Positions 1 through 9,635 of a DNA stretch of 64,000 nucleotides are shown here, one piece after another; the stretch's first letter is position 1; each line of letters begins with the position of its first letter. The DNA lies in NCBI GenBank assembly GCA_963753245.1, contig CAVWBK010000005.1, forward strand, positions 186,001-250,000, written 5' to 3'. The notes beneath the pieces were generated by a model. That model saw nothing but the letters and a program-made list of their open reading frames with translations, was not told where the DNA came from and made no database searches. Both the position numbers and the translations under genes were made by a program. The stretch comes from VRUE01 sp963753245 (lineage in GTDB: Bacteria > Actinomycetota > Thermoleophilia > Solirubrobacterales > 70-9).

Positions 1-13
1 AGAAAAGGAACCC

Positions 14-1435
14 ATGGCTGAGAGCAATGCAACCAACGTAGGGCAGGTCGAGCAGGTGACGGGCGTCGTCGTCGACGCGGTATTTCCCGAGAAGCTGCCC
101 GAGATCTACTCGGCGGTGAAGATCGAGATGGCCGGCGATGAAGATCGCCAGGCCAGCGAACTCGTCTGCGAGGTGCAGCAGCATCTTGGCGATAACCGGG
201 TGCGCACGGTGGCGATGGATGCGACCGATGGTCTGCAGCGCGGCGACAAGGTGATCGACACCGGCGGACCGATCTCGGTCCCGGTCGGGGATGTGACCCT
301 GGGCCGGATCTTCAACCTGCTCGGCGAGCCGATCGACAACGGCGCGCCGATTGAGGAGGGTGAGCGCTGGCCGATCCACCGCTCTGCGCCGCGGGCCTCA
401 GACCTCGCTCCAACCCAGGAGATCCTCGAGACCGGGATCAAGGTGATCGACCTGCTCGCGCCCTACGCGAAGGGCGGCAAGGTCGGCCTCTTCGGCGGAG
501 CCGGAGTCGGCAAGACGGTGCTGATCCAGGAGCTGATCCGTTCGATCGCCGAGGAGCACGAAGGGCTCTCGGCCTTCTGCGGCGTCGGCGAGCGCTCACG
601 CGAGGGAAATGACCTCTGGCTCGAGATGAAAGAGTCGGGCGTGATCGATAAAACAATGCTCGTCTTCGGTCAGATGAATGAGCCGCCCGGGGCGCGCCTG
701 CGGGTCGCCCTCTCCGGCCTGACGATGGCCGAGTACTACCGCGAGCAGGGCGGCCAGGACGTGCTGCTGTTCATCGACAACATCTTCCGGTTTGTGCAGG
801 CCGGCTCAGAGGTCTCCGCGCTCCTCGGCCGCATGCCCTCCGCGGTCGGCTACCAGCCGACGCTGGAGACCGAGATGGGCGAACTGCAGGAGCGGATCAC
901 CTCGACCGAGCGCGGCTCGGTGACCTCGATCCAGGCTGTCTACGTGCCTGCCGATGACTTCACCGACCCTGCACCGGCCTCGGTCTTCGCCCACCTCAAC
1001 GCGACGACGGCGCTCTCGCGATCGATCTCTGAGAAAGGGATCTATCCGGCCGTCGACCCGCTTGACTCGACCTCGACGATCCTCAAGCCCGACGTCGTCG
1101 GCGAGGAGCACTACCGCACGGCGACCGAGGTCCAGGAGGTGCTGCAGCGCTACAAGGAGCTGCAGGACATCATCGCCATCCTCGGCATCGACGAGCTCTC
1201 TGATGAAGACAAGCAGACGGTCTCGCGGGCCCGCAAGATCGAGCGCTTCCTCTCCCAGCCGTTCTTCGTCGCCGAGCAGTTCACCGGCCGCAGCGGCGAG
1301 TACGTACCGGTCGCCGAGACCGTGCGTGGCTTTCGCGAGATCCTCGACGGCGAGCACGACGAGCTCTCCGAGGGTGCCTTCTACATGCAGGGCTCGATAG
1401 ACCAGGTAACCGAGAACGCCAAAGCGGCCGCCTAG
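14..1435 (+). CDS. atpD: ATP synthase F1 subunit beta
   Basis: Catalytic beta subunit of F1Fo ATP synthase on the cytoplasmic face of the membrane; it hydrolyses or makes ATP with alpha and gamma. The 473-residue product has the family length, an N-terminal beta-barrel domain, the P-loop GGAGVGKT near residue 160, the GERSREGNDL segment and the Walker B stretch LLFIDNIFRF. A purine-rich RBS (AAAAGGAA) sits just before the ATG. Glu codons are mainly GAG. Its upstream operon partners lie outside the window, and atpC follows after 9 nt. Confidence 0.98.
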   Translation: MAESNATNVGQVEQVTGVVVDAVFPEKLPEIYSAVKIEMAGDEDRQASELVCEVQQHLGDNRVRTVAMDATDGLQRGDKVIDTGGPISVPVGDVTLGRIFNLLGEPIDNGAPIEEGERWPIHRSAPRASDLAPTQEILETGIKVIDLLAPYAKGGKVGLFGGAGVGKTVLIQELIRSIAEEHEGLSAFCGVGERSREGNDLWLEMKESGVIDKTMLVFGQMNEPPGARLRVALSGLTMAEYYREQGGQDVLLFIDNIFRFVQAGSEVSALLGRMPSAVGYQPTLETEMGELQERITSTERGSVTSIQAVYVPADDFTDPAPASVFAHLNATTALSRSISEKGIYPAVDPLDSTSTILKPDVVGEEHYRTATEVQEVLQRYKELQDIIAILGIDELSDEDKQTVSRARKIERFLSQPFFVAEQFTGRSGEYVPVAETVRGFREILDGEHDELSEGAFYMQGSIDQVTENAKAAA

Positions 1436-1444
1436 GAGTTTGGG

Positions 1445-1858
1445 TTGGCCGGCGAGAGCACCTTTGCGGTCGAGGTCCTTAGCCCCGAGGGCGAGGTCTT
1501 CAGCGGCGAGGTCCACCAGGTTTCGACCCGGACCGCGGTCGGTGAGATCGGGATCCTCGCCAATCACGCGCCGCTGCTCGCCCAGCTGCGCCCGGCCGAG
1601 CTGCGCCTGCACATCGACGAATCCCAGACCAAGCGCTACGCGCAGGCCCACGGCTGGCTGCAGGTCTTCGGCAACCATGCGCGATTGCTGGTCGAGGAGG
1701 CAATCGCCCCCGAGAACCTCGACCTCGCCGCGCTCAAAGAGCAGCTCGCCGATGCCAACCAGCGTCTCAGCGAGGCCGACGAGGCGAGCGCCAGCCAGCG
1801 GCGGGCGCTGAAGGACCGTGATCGCGCGGAAGCGTTTATCGCTATCGCCGAGGGATGA
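1445..1858 (+). CDS. atpC: ATP synthase F1 subunit epsilon
   Basis: Central-stalk epsilon subunit (137 aa) that couples rotation to catalysis and can inhibit ATPase activity. An N-terminal beta-sandwich (FAVEVLSPEGEVFSGEV, then GEIGILANHAPLLAQL) is followed by a C-terminal helical hairpin from about residue 90. The start is TTG, chosen because it gives the conserved N-terminus and keeps the 9-nt spacing from atpD. This gene closes the atp operon. Confidence 0.95.
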   Translation: MAGESTFAVEVLSPEGEVFSGEVHQVSTRTAVGEIGILANHAPLLAQLRPAELRLHIDESQTKRYAQAHGWLQVFGNHARLLVEEAIAPENLDLAALKEQLADANQRLSEADEASASQRRALKDRDRAEAFIAIAEG

Positions 1859-2078
1859 GGGGCCGAGCCGATGCCAAGCTCGGGGACCTGAGTCGCTCAG
1901 ACCGAGGGCCTCTGCGGGCCGGGGGCGCCGCCCTGCGGCGGGCGGCCGCACGTCCTGCGCGCCTCGATCGGGTCTACCTCTCGACCCGCCGCCGACTGGC
2001 CAGCAAGGCGCCCGGGCGCGTGAGTGAATCTCTGTGTGGGGGGCTCGCATCTCCCCGGGCGTCGGGAGCTCGGGGCAG
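1859..2078. other. Gap between atpC and the M20 peptidase gene
   Basis: This 220-nt stretch holds an ATG overlapping the atpC stop (1855) that opens a 75-codon Arg/Ala-rich frame ending at 2082. The frame has no recognisable domain and a composition typical of random GC-rich translation, so I do not call it a gene. A GGAG at about 2065 serves the next gene. No clear terminator with a T-tract is visible. Confidence 0.3.
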
Positions 2079-3170
2079 ATGAACGAGGAGCTCCTCGCCC
2101 TCGCCACGAAGCTGATCGGCTATGACACCTCGGCCCCTGAGGCGGTGCTTGAAGCAGCCGAGTTCCTGCTCAGCTGGCTCGAGGCCCATGGCATCGTCGC
2201 GGTCCGTGAGGAGGTGCGGGGGCTGCCGGTGCTGCGCGCTGAAGTCGGTCCCGCCCGGGCACCGACCGTGGTTTTGCACGGCCACCTCGACGTCGTTCCC
2301 GGGCGCGCGGGCCAGTTTGACCCGCGCCTTGAGGGCGAGCGCCTCTACGGGCGTGGTGCCTATGACATGAAGGGGGCGCTGGCGGCGATGCTGCTGACCG
2401 TGGTCTCGATGCGCGAGCAGGATCAGGTCCGGGTGCGACTAGGGATCGTCGCCGATGAGGAGTCCGAGGAGGAGGCAGAGCGCGGCAGCGATCATCTCGT
2501 CGACAGCGGCTTTCTGGGCGATTTCGCGATCACCGGTGAGCCCACCGATCTGCAGATCGGGGTCGAGGCAAAGGGCGTTCTGGCGCTGCGCCTGCAGGTC
2601 AGCGGGATCGCCGCCCACGGCGCGACACCCTGGCTCGGAGATAATGCGGTGCTGCGCGCCCACGATGTTTTCCGCAGCATCGAGTCGCTACCGTTTGCGC
2701 GGCAGAGTTCGGAGCTCTTTGACCGCCCCTCGATCAACCTCGGCCGGATCGTCGGCGGCGACGCGCTCAACAAGGTCCCCGACAGGTGCGCAATCGACGT
2801 CGACATCCGCTATCTCCCCGCCCAGGATCCGCAAGGCATCCTGGAGCAGGTCCGCACGATCGGCGACGATCTCAGCGTGCAGACCCTGTTCTCCCGCCCG
2901 CCGGCCGTCGTCGACCGCGACTCGCCCTTCGTCCGCGCCCTGCGCGATGCCGCCACCGAGCACCACGAGGGCGAGCCGATGAGTGTCGGTCGCGACGGCG
3001 CCTCCGATGCGGTCTCCTTCTTGCGGGTGGGGGTGCCGGCGGTCGAGTTCGGTCCGCTGGGAGCCGGGCACCACGGCCCCGAGGAGTGGGTCTCGGTGCC
3101 CTCCCTAAAGGCCTACATGCAGACGCTCGAGGCCTTCCTGCGCTCGCTGCCGGGCCGCCTCGATGACTGA
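2079..3170 (+). CDS. M20 family metallopeptidase (ArgE/DapE-like deacylase)
   Basis: Predicted cytosolic zinc-dependent amidohydrolase of the M20 family (363 aa), which cleaves N-acyl amino acids or peptides. Visible metal-binding and catalytic motifs are HGHLDVVPG, then GRGAYDMKGALAAML, then ADEESEEEAERGSD, and ITGEPTD. A small dimerisation domain starts near residue 165 (HGATPWLGDNAVL). The ATG at 2079 is chosen over a GTG 45 nt upstream because it fits the usual M20 N-terminus and has GGAG in front. The substrate cannot be told from sequence. The end overlaps the LCP gene by 8 nt. Confidence 0.88.
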   Translation: MNEELLALATKLIGYDTSAPEAVLEAAEFLLSWLEAHGIVAVREEVRGLPVLRAEVGPARAPTVVLHGHLDVVPGRAGQFDPRLEGERLYGRGAYDMKGALAAMLLTVVSMREQDQVRVRLGIVADEESEEEAERGSDHLVDSGFLGDFAITGEPTDLQIGVEAKGVLALRLQVSGIAAHGATPWLGDNAVLRAHDVFRSIESLPFARQSSELFDRPSINLGRIVGGDALNKVPDRCAIDVDIRYLPAQDPQGILEQVRTIGDDLSVQTLFSRPPAVVDRDSPFVRALRDAATEHHEGEPMSVGRDGASDAVSFLRVGVPAVEFGPLGAGHHGPEEWVSVPSLKAYMQTLEAFLRSLPGRLDD

Positions 3171-4773
3171 ATCGGCTTTCCAGAAACCGCCGCCGGAGGG
3201 CGATCACCAGCCAGCGCCCAAGCGCAAGCGCTTCTGGCTCAAGTTCTCCTTCGCCGCGACCCTGATCATCTGCGTCTCGGCGGCGGCGACCGCCGCCGGC
3301 GTGCTGCTCTATATCGACAGCATCGCCCACGCCCTCGGCCACAACAACAAGCTCCACAACAAGCTCCAGAGAGCGTTGGCGAATATCGAACCAGGCGAAC
3401 CGCAGACGCTCCTTTTGATCGGCTCCGACAAACGGGCCAACCTCGACGAACAGCGGGGCCGCTCGGACACGACGATTCTGCTGCGCATCGATCCCGAAGA
3501 AGACCGGATCGCGGTGATGTCGATCCCGCGAGACCTGAAGGTCGAAATCCCCGGTTTCGGCACCGAAAAGTTCAACGCGGCCTACACCGACGGCGGTCCC
3601 AAGCTGACCCTGCAGCTGGTCAAGGAACTGACCGGTCTGGACGTCAACCACATCGTCAACATCGACTTTCTCGGCTTCGTCCGCGCGGTCGACGCGATCG
3701 GCTGCGTCTATACCGACGTCGATCGCCGCTACTTCCACTCCAACGCCGGCGTGCCGGCCTCCGAACAGTATTCCGAAATCGACATCCAGCCCGGCTATCA
3801 GCTCCTCTGTGGGATTAAGGCACTGGAGTACGTTCGCTACCGCCACACCGATACCGACATCGTCCGCTCGGCCCGCCAGCAGTCGTTCATCAGCGACGCC
3901 CGGCACCAGATCTCGCTCAACGACCTGCTGTTTGACCAGAGACGCCTGATCGACATCTTCACCGAATACACGCAGTCAGACATCAGCGAAGCGAGTGAAT
4001 TGCTGGAAGTGCTGAAACTCGCGGTCGCCGCTCGCGGTGCCTCGATCGACCAGATCCACTTCCCGGCCGAACTCGGGCCCAGCTACGTCTACTCGACACC
4101 GAGCAAAATCCACCACGCGGCGCGCGAATTCCTCGGCGAAACGGCGACCAGCGGGGAATTCGCGGAAAAGAGCCTCGCCTCCTCGAAGAAGAAGAACGGC
4201 CACAAGTCGGCAAAGCAGAAGCACAAGCCGCTGGTCAAGGTGGCTCCCCCCGGTGGTGATGGGTTGGTCCCGGCGCCCGAATCCGGCGAAGCGGAGGCGA
4301 AGGCGGCCGCCCGAAAGCTCGGCGCTGGCTTCCCCGTCTTCTACGCGACGCGGCTTCCCCCCGGTGCGACCTACGTCGAAAGCGACCCCTACGAACACAT
4401 CGTCGACCCGCGCGTGTACCACCTCAGGGACGAAGACAACTACCGCCACGGCGCCTACCGGATGGTCGCCAACTACCAGCCCGAATACGAACTCGACTAC
4501 TTCGGGATCCAGGGGATCCAGGGCTGGAAGGACCCGCCGATCCTCGATAATCCGAGCGAAACGAGGACGATCAACGGTCGCGAATATGAAATCTTCGTCG
4601 ACGGCCAAAAAGTCAAGCTGGTCGCCTGGCACCGTGGCGAAGACACCTACTGGGTCTCCAACAGCCTGCAGCAGTCGCTGACCAACGACCAGATGATGGG
4701 CATCGCCCGCTCCGCACACGTGATCATTCCGAAGCAAAAGCGAAAGAGCAACAAGAGGAGCAAGGGCGGATGA
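3163..4773 (+). CDS. LCP (LytR-CpsA-Psr) family cell-wall ligase
   Basis: Membrane-anchored LCP phosphotransferase (536 aa); the family attaches glycopolymers from polyprenyl carriers to the cell wall. A basic N-terminus (about 24 residues) and one membrane segment (about 25-50) precede an external LCP domain with the motifs LLIGSDKR, RSDTTILLRI, SIPRDLKVEI and LEYVRYRHTDTDIVRSARQQ. The Lys-rich linker near residues 340-350 and a second external domain of about 150 residues make it longer than a minimal LCP protein. The external part uses GAA for 30 of 32 Glu residues, unlike the GAG-using neighbours. The downstream nucleotide-sugar genes fit a glycopolymer role. Confidence 0.92.
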   Translation: MTESAFQKPPPEGDHQPAPKRKRFWLKFSFAATLIICVSAAATAAGVLLYIDSIAHALGHNNKLHNKLQRALANIEPGEPQTLLLIGSDKRANLDEQRGRSDTTILLRIDPEEDRIAVMSIPRDLKVEIPGFGTEKFNAAYTDGGPKLTLQLVKELTGLDVNHIVNIDFLGFVRAVDAIGCVYTDVDRRYFHSNAGVPASEQYSEIDIQPGYQLLCGIKALEYVRYRHTDTDIVRSARQQSFISDARHQISLNDLLFDQRRLIDIFTEYTQSDISEASELLEVLKLAVAARGASIDQIHFPAELGPSYVYSTPSKIHHAAREFLGETATSGEFAEKSLASSKKKNGHKSAKQKHKPLVKVAPPGGDGLVPAPESGEAEAKAAARKLGAGFPVFYATRLPPGATYVESDPYEHIVDPRVYHLRDEDNYRHGAYRMVANYQPEYELDYFGIQGIQGWKDPPILDNPSETRTINGREYEIFVDGQKVKLVAWHRGEDTYWVSNSLQQSLTNDQMMGIARSAHVIIPKQKRKSNKRSKGG

Positions 4774-6077
4774 GCAGCGGACGGGAGCCGATCGGCGTGA
4801 TCGGGGTGGGGTGGGTCGGCCTGGTCACCGCCGCCTGCTTCGCCGAGCTCGGACACCGGGTGATCGCGCGCGACATCCTCGCCGAGAAGGTCGAGGCGCT
4901 GCGCCGCGGCGAGGTCACGATCCATGAGCCCGGCCTGGCGGAGCTGCTCGCCCGCAATGCCGAGCGGCTCATCTTCACGACCGAGATCGAGGTTGTGCTC
5001 GATGGGGCTGGCCTGCTCTTCGTCTGCGTCGACACTCCGCCGACCCCCTCTGGGGACGCCGACCTCTCCCGGGTCCGCGCGGTCGTCGGGGAGCTTGGCG
5101 GAGGCGAGGGTCACGTGCTGGTGATGAAGAGCACCGTGCCGGCGGGCACCGGCGCCACGATCCGGCGAGAGTTCGGAGGGGGTGCCGCCTACGTCTCGTG
5201 TCCCGAGTTCCTCAAGGAGGGCTCGGCGATCAAGGACTTCATGCACCCCGACCGGGTCGTCGTCGGCGCCGAGCGCGCCGATCGAGATGCGGGCGACCGA
5301 GTCGCCGCCCTGTACGAGCCGCTCGGAGGCGAGATAGTGCGCACCGACGTGCCCAGCGCCGAGATGATCAAGCTTGCCTCAAACGCCTTCCTGGCGACCA
5401 AGATCTCCTTTGTCAACGAGATCGCCAACGTCTGCGAGGAGGTCGGCGCCGACGTCGGCGAGGTGGCCCGGGGGATGGGCCTCGACAGCCGCATCGGCTC
5501 CTCCTTTCTGCGCGCCGGGATCGGCTACGGGGGCAGCTGTTTTCCCAAGGACGTCAGCGCCCTGAAGATGCTGGCCGGCAACACCGGGTATCACTTCCAG
5601 CTGCTCAACGCCGTGATCGAGGTCAACGAGCTGCAAAAGCGCCGCGTCGTCGGCAAGCTGCAGCGCCATCTCGGGTCGCTGCTCGGGCGCCGTATCGCCC
5701 TGCTTGGCCTCGCCTTCAAGCCCGACACCGACGACATGCGCGAGGCATCCAGTCTGGTCCTCGCCGCCCGCCTGCAGGGTGAGGGGGCGGAGGTCGTCGC
5801 CTATGACCCGGTCGCCGCGGGACGTGCCCGGGAGCTCCTCGACCCCGGGGTCGAGCTGGCCGACTCGGCGCTGGAGGCGCTGGCCGGCGCCGATGCGGCG
5901 GTCCTGGTCACCGAGTGGGGGGAGTTTGCCTCCCTTGACTGGGCCGCAGCCGCTCAGGAGATGAAGCGGGCGCTGCTCGTCGACGGGCGCAACTACCTCG
6001 ACCCCAGCGCCCTGCGCGAGGCGGGCTTTGAGTACGAGGGCATCGGTCGCTCAGCCGACTCGGCGCTGCTCGCCTAA
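4770..6077 (+). CDS. ugd: UDP-glucose/GDP-mannose dehydrogenase family protein
   Basis: NAD-dependent four-electron oxidation of a nucleotide sugar to the uronic acid, probably UDP-glucose to UDP-glucuronate (435 aa). An N-terminal Rossmann domain (IGVIGVGWVGLVTAACF), the substrate loop PEFLKEGSAIKDF, the catalytic cysteine in GYGGSCFPKD near residue 257, and the C-terminal domain with FKPDTDDMREASS are all present. It starts inside the LCP stop (ATGA overlap), so the two are translationally coupled. UDP-ManNAc dehydrogenase is an alternative; the symbol is tentative. Confidence 0.85.
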   Translation: MSSGREPIGVIGVGWVGLVTAACFAELGHRVIARDILAEKVEALRRGEVTIHEPGLAELLARNAERLIFTTEIEVVLDGAGLLFVCVDTPPTPSGDADLSRVRAVVGELGGGEGHVLVMKSTVPAGTGATIRREFGGGAAYVSCPEFLKEGSAIKDFMHPDRVVVGAERADRDAGDRVAALYEPLGGEIVRTDVPSAEMIKLASNAFLATKISFVNEIANVCEEVGADVGEVARGMGLDSRIGSSFLRAGIGYGGSCFPKDVSALKMLAGNTGYHFQLLNAVIEVNELQKRRVVGKLQRHLGSLLGRRIALLGLAFKPDTDDMREASSLVLAARLQGEGAEVVAYDPVAAGRARELLDPGVELADSALEALAGADAAVLVTEWGEFASLDWAAAAQEMKRALLVDGRNYLDPSALREAGFEYEGIGRSADSALLA

Positions 6078-7058
6078 ATGCAGGCGATCGTCCTGGTCGG
6101 CGGCGAGGGCACGCGCCTGCGGCCCCTGACCGCCTCGGTGCCAAAGCCGGCCCTGACCCTGGTCGACCGACCGTTTCTCGCCTACATGGTCGAGTGGCTC
6201 GCCGACCACGGTGTCGAGGAAATCGTCCTTGCCTGTGGTTTTTTGCCCGATGTGCTGCGCCGGGCTTTGGGCGATGAGGATCGCTCCGGCGCGCGGATCC
6301 GCTACGTGGCCGAGCCGGCGCCCCTGGGAACCGCGGGGGCGATCCGCTTCGCCGCCGATCAGCTCGGCGATGACCTCGATGATCGCTTCCTGGGGCTCAA
6401 TGGCGACGTGCTCACCGACCTCGACCTGAGCTCGCTTCTGGAGGCCCACGTGCGGCGGGGCGCGCGCGCCAGCATCGCCTTGCATGAGGTCGAGGATGCC
6501 GCCGCCTATGGCCTGGTGCAGTGCGCTTCCGGCGGCGAGGTGCTGAGCTTCCTCGAGAAGACCGGTGAGCACAGCGGCGGGCAGGTCAACGCCGGGCTCT
6601 ACGTGCTCGAGCGTTCGGTCTTGGACCTGATCGCCCCCGGCGAGCAGGTCTCGATCGAGCGCGACGTCTTTCCGCAATTGGCCGGCGCCGGACTCTTCGG
6701 TCTTTCGCTGAGCGGTTACTGGATGGACATCGGCACCCCGGAGCGCTACCTGCAGGCGACCTGGGACATCCTCGAAGGGTTGGTCGAGACCCGGGTCTTG
6801 CCGAGCGCTGCGGGGATGCTGGTCGACCCCTCCGCCGAGCTCGCTGCCGACGCCAGCCTCGGTCCCCGAGCGCTGATCGGAGCCCGCTGTCGGGTGGGTG
6901 CCAAAGCCCTCATTCGCGACTCGGTCCTCTTGGCCGGCGCCGTGGTCGGCGCCGGCGCTCGGGTCAGCGGCTCGATCCTCGCCGAGGGCGCTGAGGTTGG
7001 GCCCGGGGCGCAGCTCGAGGGCGCCGTTTTGGGCCGCGATGAAAGGGTTCCCGCCTAG
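6078..7058 (+). CDS. Sugar nucleotidyltransferase (mannose-1-phosphate guanylyltransferase-like)
   Basis: Transfers NMP to a sugar 1-phosphate to form an NDP-sugar (326 aa). The pyrophosphorylase signature GGEGTRLRPLTASVPKPALTLVDRP is at the N-terminus. LNGDVLTDLD gives the metal-binding Asp, FLEKTGEHSGGQVNAGLYV follows, and the C-terminal 80 residues read as a left-handed beta-helix (G-x-x-[AV] hexapeptides). The ATG follows the preceding TAA with no gap, so it is co-translated with the dehydrogenase. The isomerase downstream makes GDP-mannose synthesis likely; base specificity is inferred. Confidence 0.82.
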   Translation: MQAIVLVGGEGTRLRPLTASVPKPALTLVDRPFLAYMVEWLADHGVEEIVLACGFLPDVLRRALGDEDRSGARIRYVAEPAPLGTAGAIRFAADQLGDDLDDRFLGLNGDVLTDLDLSSLLEAHVRRGARASIALHEVEDAAAYGLVQCASGGEVLSFLEKTGEHSGGQVNAGLYVLERSVLDLIAPGEQVSIERDVFPQLAGAGLFGLSLSGYWMDIGTPERYLQATWDILEGLVETRVLPSAAGMLVDPSAELAADASLGPRALIGARCRVGAKALIRDSVLLAGAVVGAGARVSGSILAEGAEVGPGAQLEGAVLGRDERVPA

Positions 7059-7060
7059 CC

Positions 7061-8050
7061 ATGTCCCTGCTCGAGGACTGCCTTGCGATTCCCGACCATC
7101 TCGGCGATGCGCTGTGGCGGGTCGACTCGGCGCGGCTCAGCGAGACTCGCTCGGCCGGCCTGCTGGTCTGTGGCATGGGCGGCTCGGCGATCGGTGGCGA
7201 TCTCGCCGCCGCTGTCCTTGGCGAGCGCCTGGTCGCGCCGCTACTCACCGTGCGCGGCTATCAGTTGCCGAGCTGGGCGAGCGGGAGGTGGACCGTGCTC
7301 TGTTGCAGCTACTCCGGTGAGACCGAGGAGACGCTCGCCTGCTTTGAGGCCGCCGGGCGCTTGGGCGCGCGCCGAATCGTCCTCGCCACCGGGGGAACCC
7401 TGGTCGAGCGGGCCCGGGCGGCGGGCGATCCGGTGATCGGCCTGCCCGGCATCCTGGCCCCACGCGCCGCGGTCGCCTACATGTTCGTCGCCGCCGCGGC
7501 GGTCGCGGCGCTGGCCGGCGCCGCGCCTTCGATCGACGCCGAGATCGAGGCCGCGGCGGCGTTTTTGCGCGAGCAGAGCGTCGCCCTGGGCGAGCGCGCC
7601 GCGGAGATCGCAGCTCACCTCGCTGGAGCCCTGCCGGTCATCTGCGGGGCCGGGCTCAGTGCGCCGATCGCCCGCCGCTGGAAGACCCAGATCAACGAGA
7701 ACGCGAAGCTGGCGGCCTTCTTCACCGAGCTGCCGGAGGCCGACCACAACGAGATCTGCGGCTGGAGTGGCCTACCCGATGGCGCCGCGGCGAAGATCGT
7801 CCTGCTCGAGGACGCCGCCGAGGGCAACCCGCGTCTGCGCCAGCGCTTCGAGCTGACCGCGGCGGCGATTGGCGCCAGCGGTGCGGCGGCGCTCTCCGTG
7901 CAGGCGGTGGGGGAGACCCGCACGGCGCGGATGCTCTGGGCGGTGATGCTCGGTGACCTCGTCTCGCTGGATCTGGCGGCCGCCAGGGGGGTCGATCCAC
8001 TCGAGGTCGAGGCGATCGACTCGCTGAAGTCAGCCCTGGCCCGCTCCTGA
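7061..8050 (+). CDS. Bifunctional phosphoglucose/phosphomannose isomerase-like SIS protein
   Basis: Interconverts fructose-6-phosphate with glucose-6- or mannose-6-phosphate (329 aa). The protein has a double SIS fold: CGMGGSAIGGD near residue 36 and CSYSGETEETL near residue 84 are phosphosugar-binding loops. The C-terminal TQINENAKLAAFFTELPEADHNEICGW contains the catalytic Glu and His typical of the bacterial and archaeal PGI/PMI family. It sits 2 nt after the nucleotidyltransferase, feeding mannose phosphate into that reaction (a phosphomannomutase is not seen here). Confidence 0.85.
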   Translation: MSLLEDCLAIPDHLGDALWRVDSARLSETRSAGLLVCGMGGSAIGGDLAAAVLGERLVAPLLTVRGYQLPSWASGRWTVLCCSYSGETEETLACFEAAGRLGARRIVLATGGTLVERARAAGDPVIGLPGILAPRAAVAYMFVAAAAVAALAGAAPSIDAEIEAAAAFLREQSVALGERAAEIAAHLAGALPVICGAGLSAPIARRWKTQINENAKLAAFFTELPEADHNEICGWSGLPDGAAAKIVLLEDAAEGNPRLRQRFELTAAAIGASGAAALSVQAVGETRTARMLWAVMLGDLVSLDLAAARGVDPLEVEAIDSLKSALARS

Positions 8051-8069
8051 GCCGGCGCTCTGACCCGCT

Positions 8070-8191
8070 CGCCGCCCGCCGGAGGCGCGCAGCATCCCGT
8101 TTCGCGCCGCCGCCCAGCGCCGCGCTCCTCAGAGGCGACCGCGGCCCCGCCCCTCGACGCCTCCGGGCGGCGAAGAACCCTATTCTTCGCC
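8070..8191 (+). promoter_or_regulatory. Structured leader upstream of ahcY with two mutually exclusive stems
   Basis: A long-range stem can pair 8070-8078 with 8164-8172 and 8082-8087 with 8158-8163, leaving a 3-nt bulge. A compact perfect hairpin pairs 8169-8177 with 8183-8191 around a 5-nt loop and uses some of the same bases (8169-8172). A -10-like TATTCT (8181-8186) overlaps the hairpin. The SAH riboswitch consensus was looked for and not convincingly found. Regulation by alternative structure is an inference only. Confidence 0.3.
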
Positions 8192-8212
8192 CCCCGACGA
8201 AGAAAGGAAACG

Positions 8213-9631
<1,419 letters not shown>

Positions 9632-9635
9632 GTCG

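Noticed and set aside
1855..2082. 75-codon frame starting in the atpC stop
   Set aside because: Overlap is suggestive of coupling, but the Arg/Ala-rich translation has no recognisable feature.
806..2107. Long minus-strand open frame over atpD/atpC
   Set aside because: It is the antisense shadow of conserved genes in GC-rich DNA; the product is low-complexity without any domain.
8051..8212. SAH riboswitch before ahcY
   Set aside because: The conserved core I remember (GAGGAGCGCUGC followed by CCAGGCUCG) is not found on the plus strand; a partial similarity exists only on the wrong strand.
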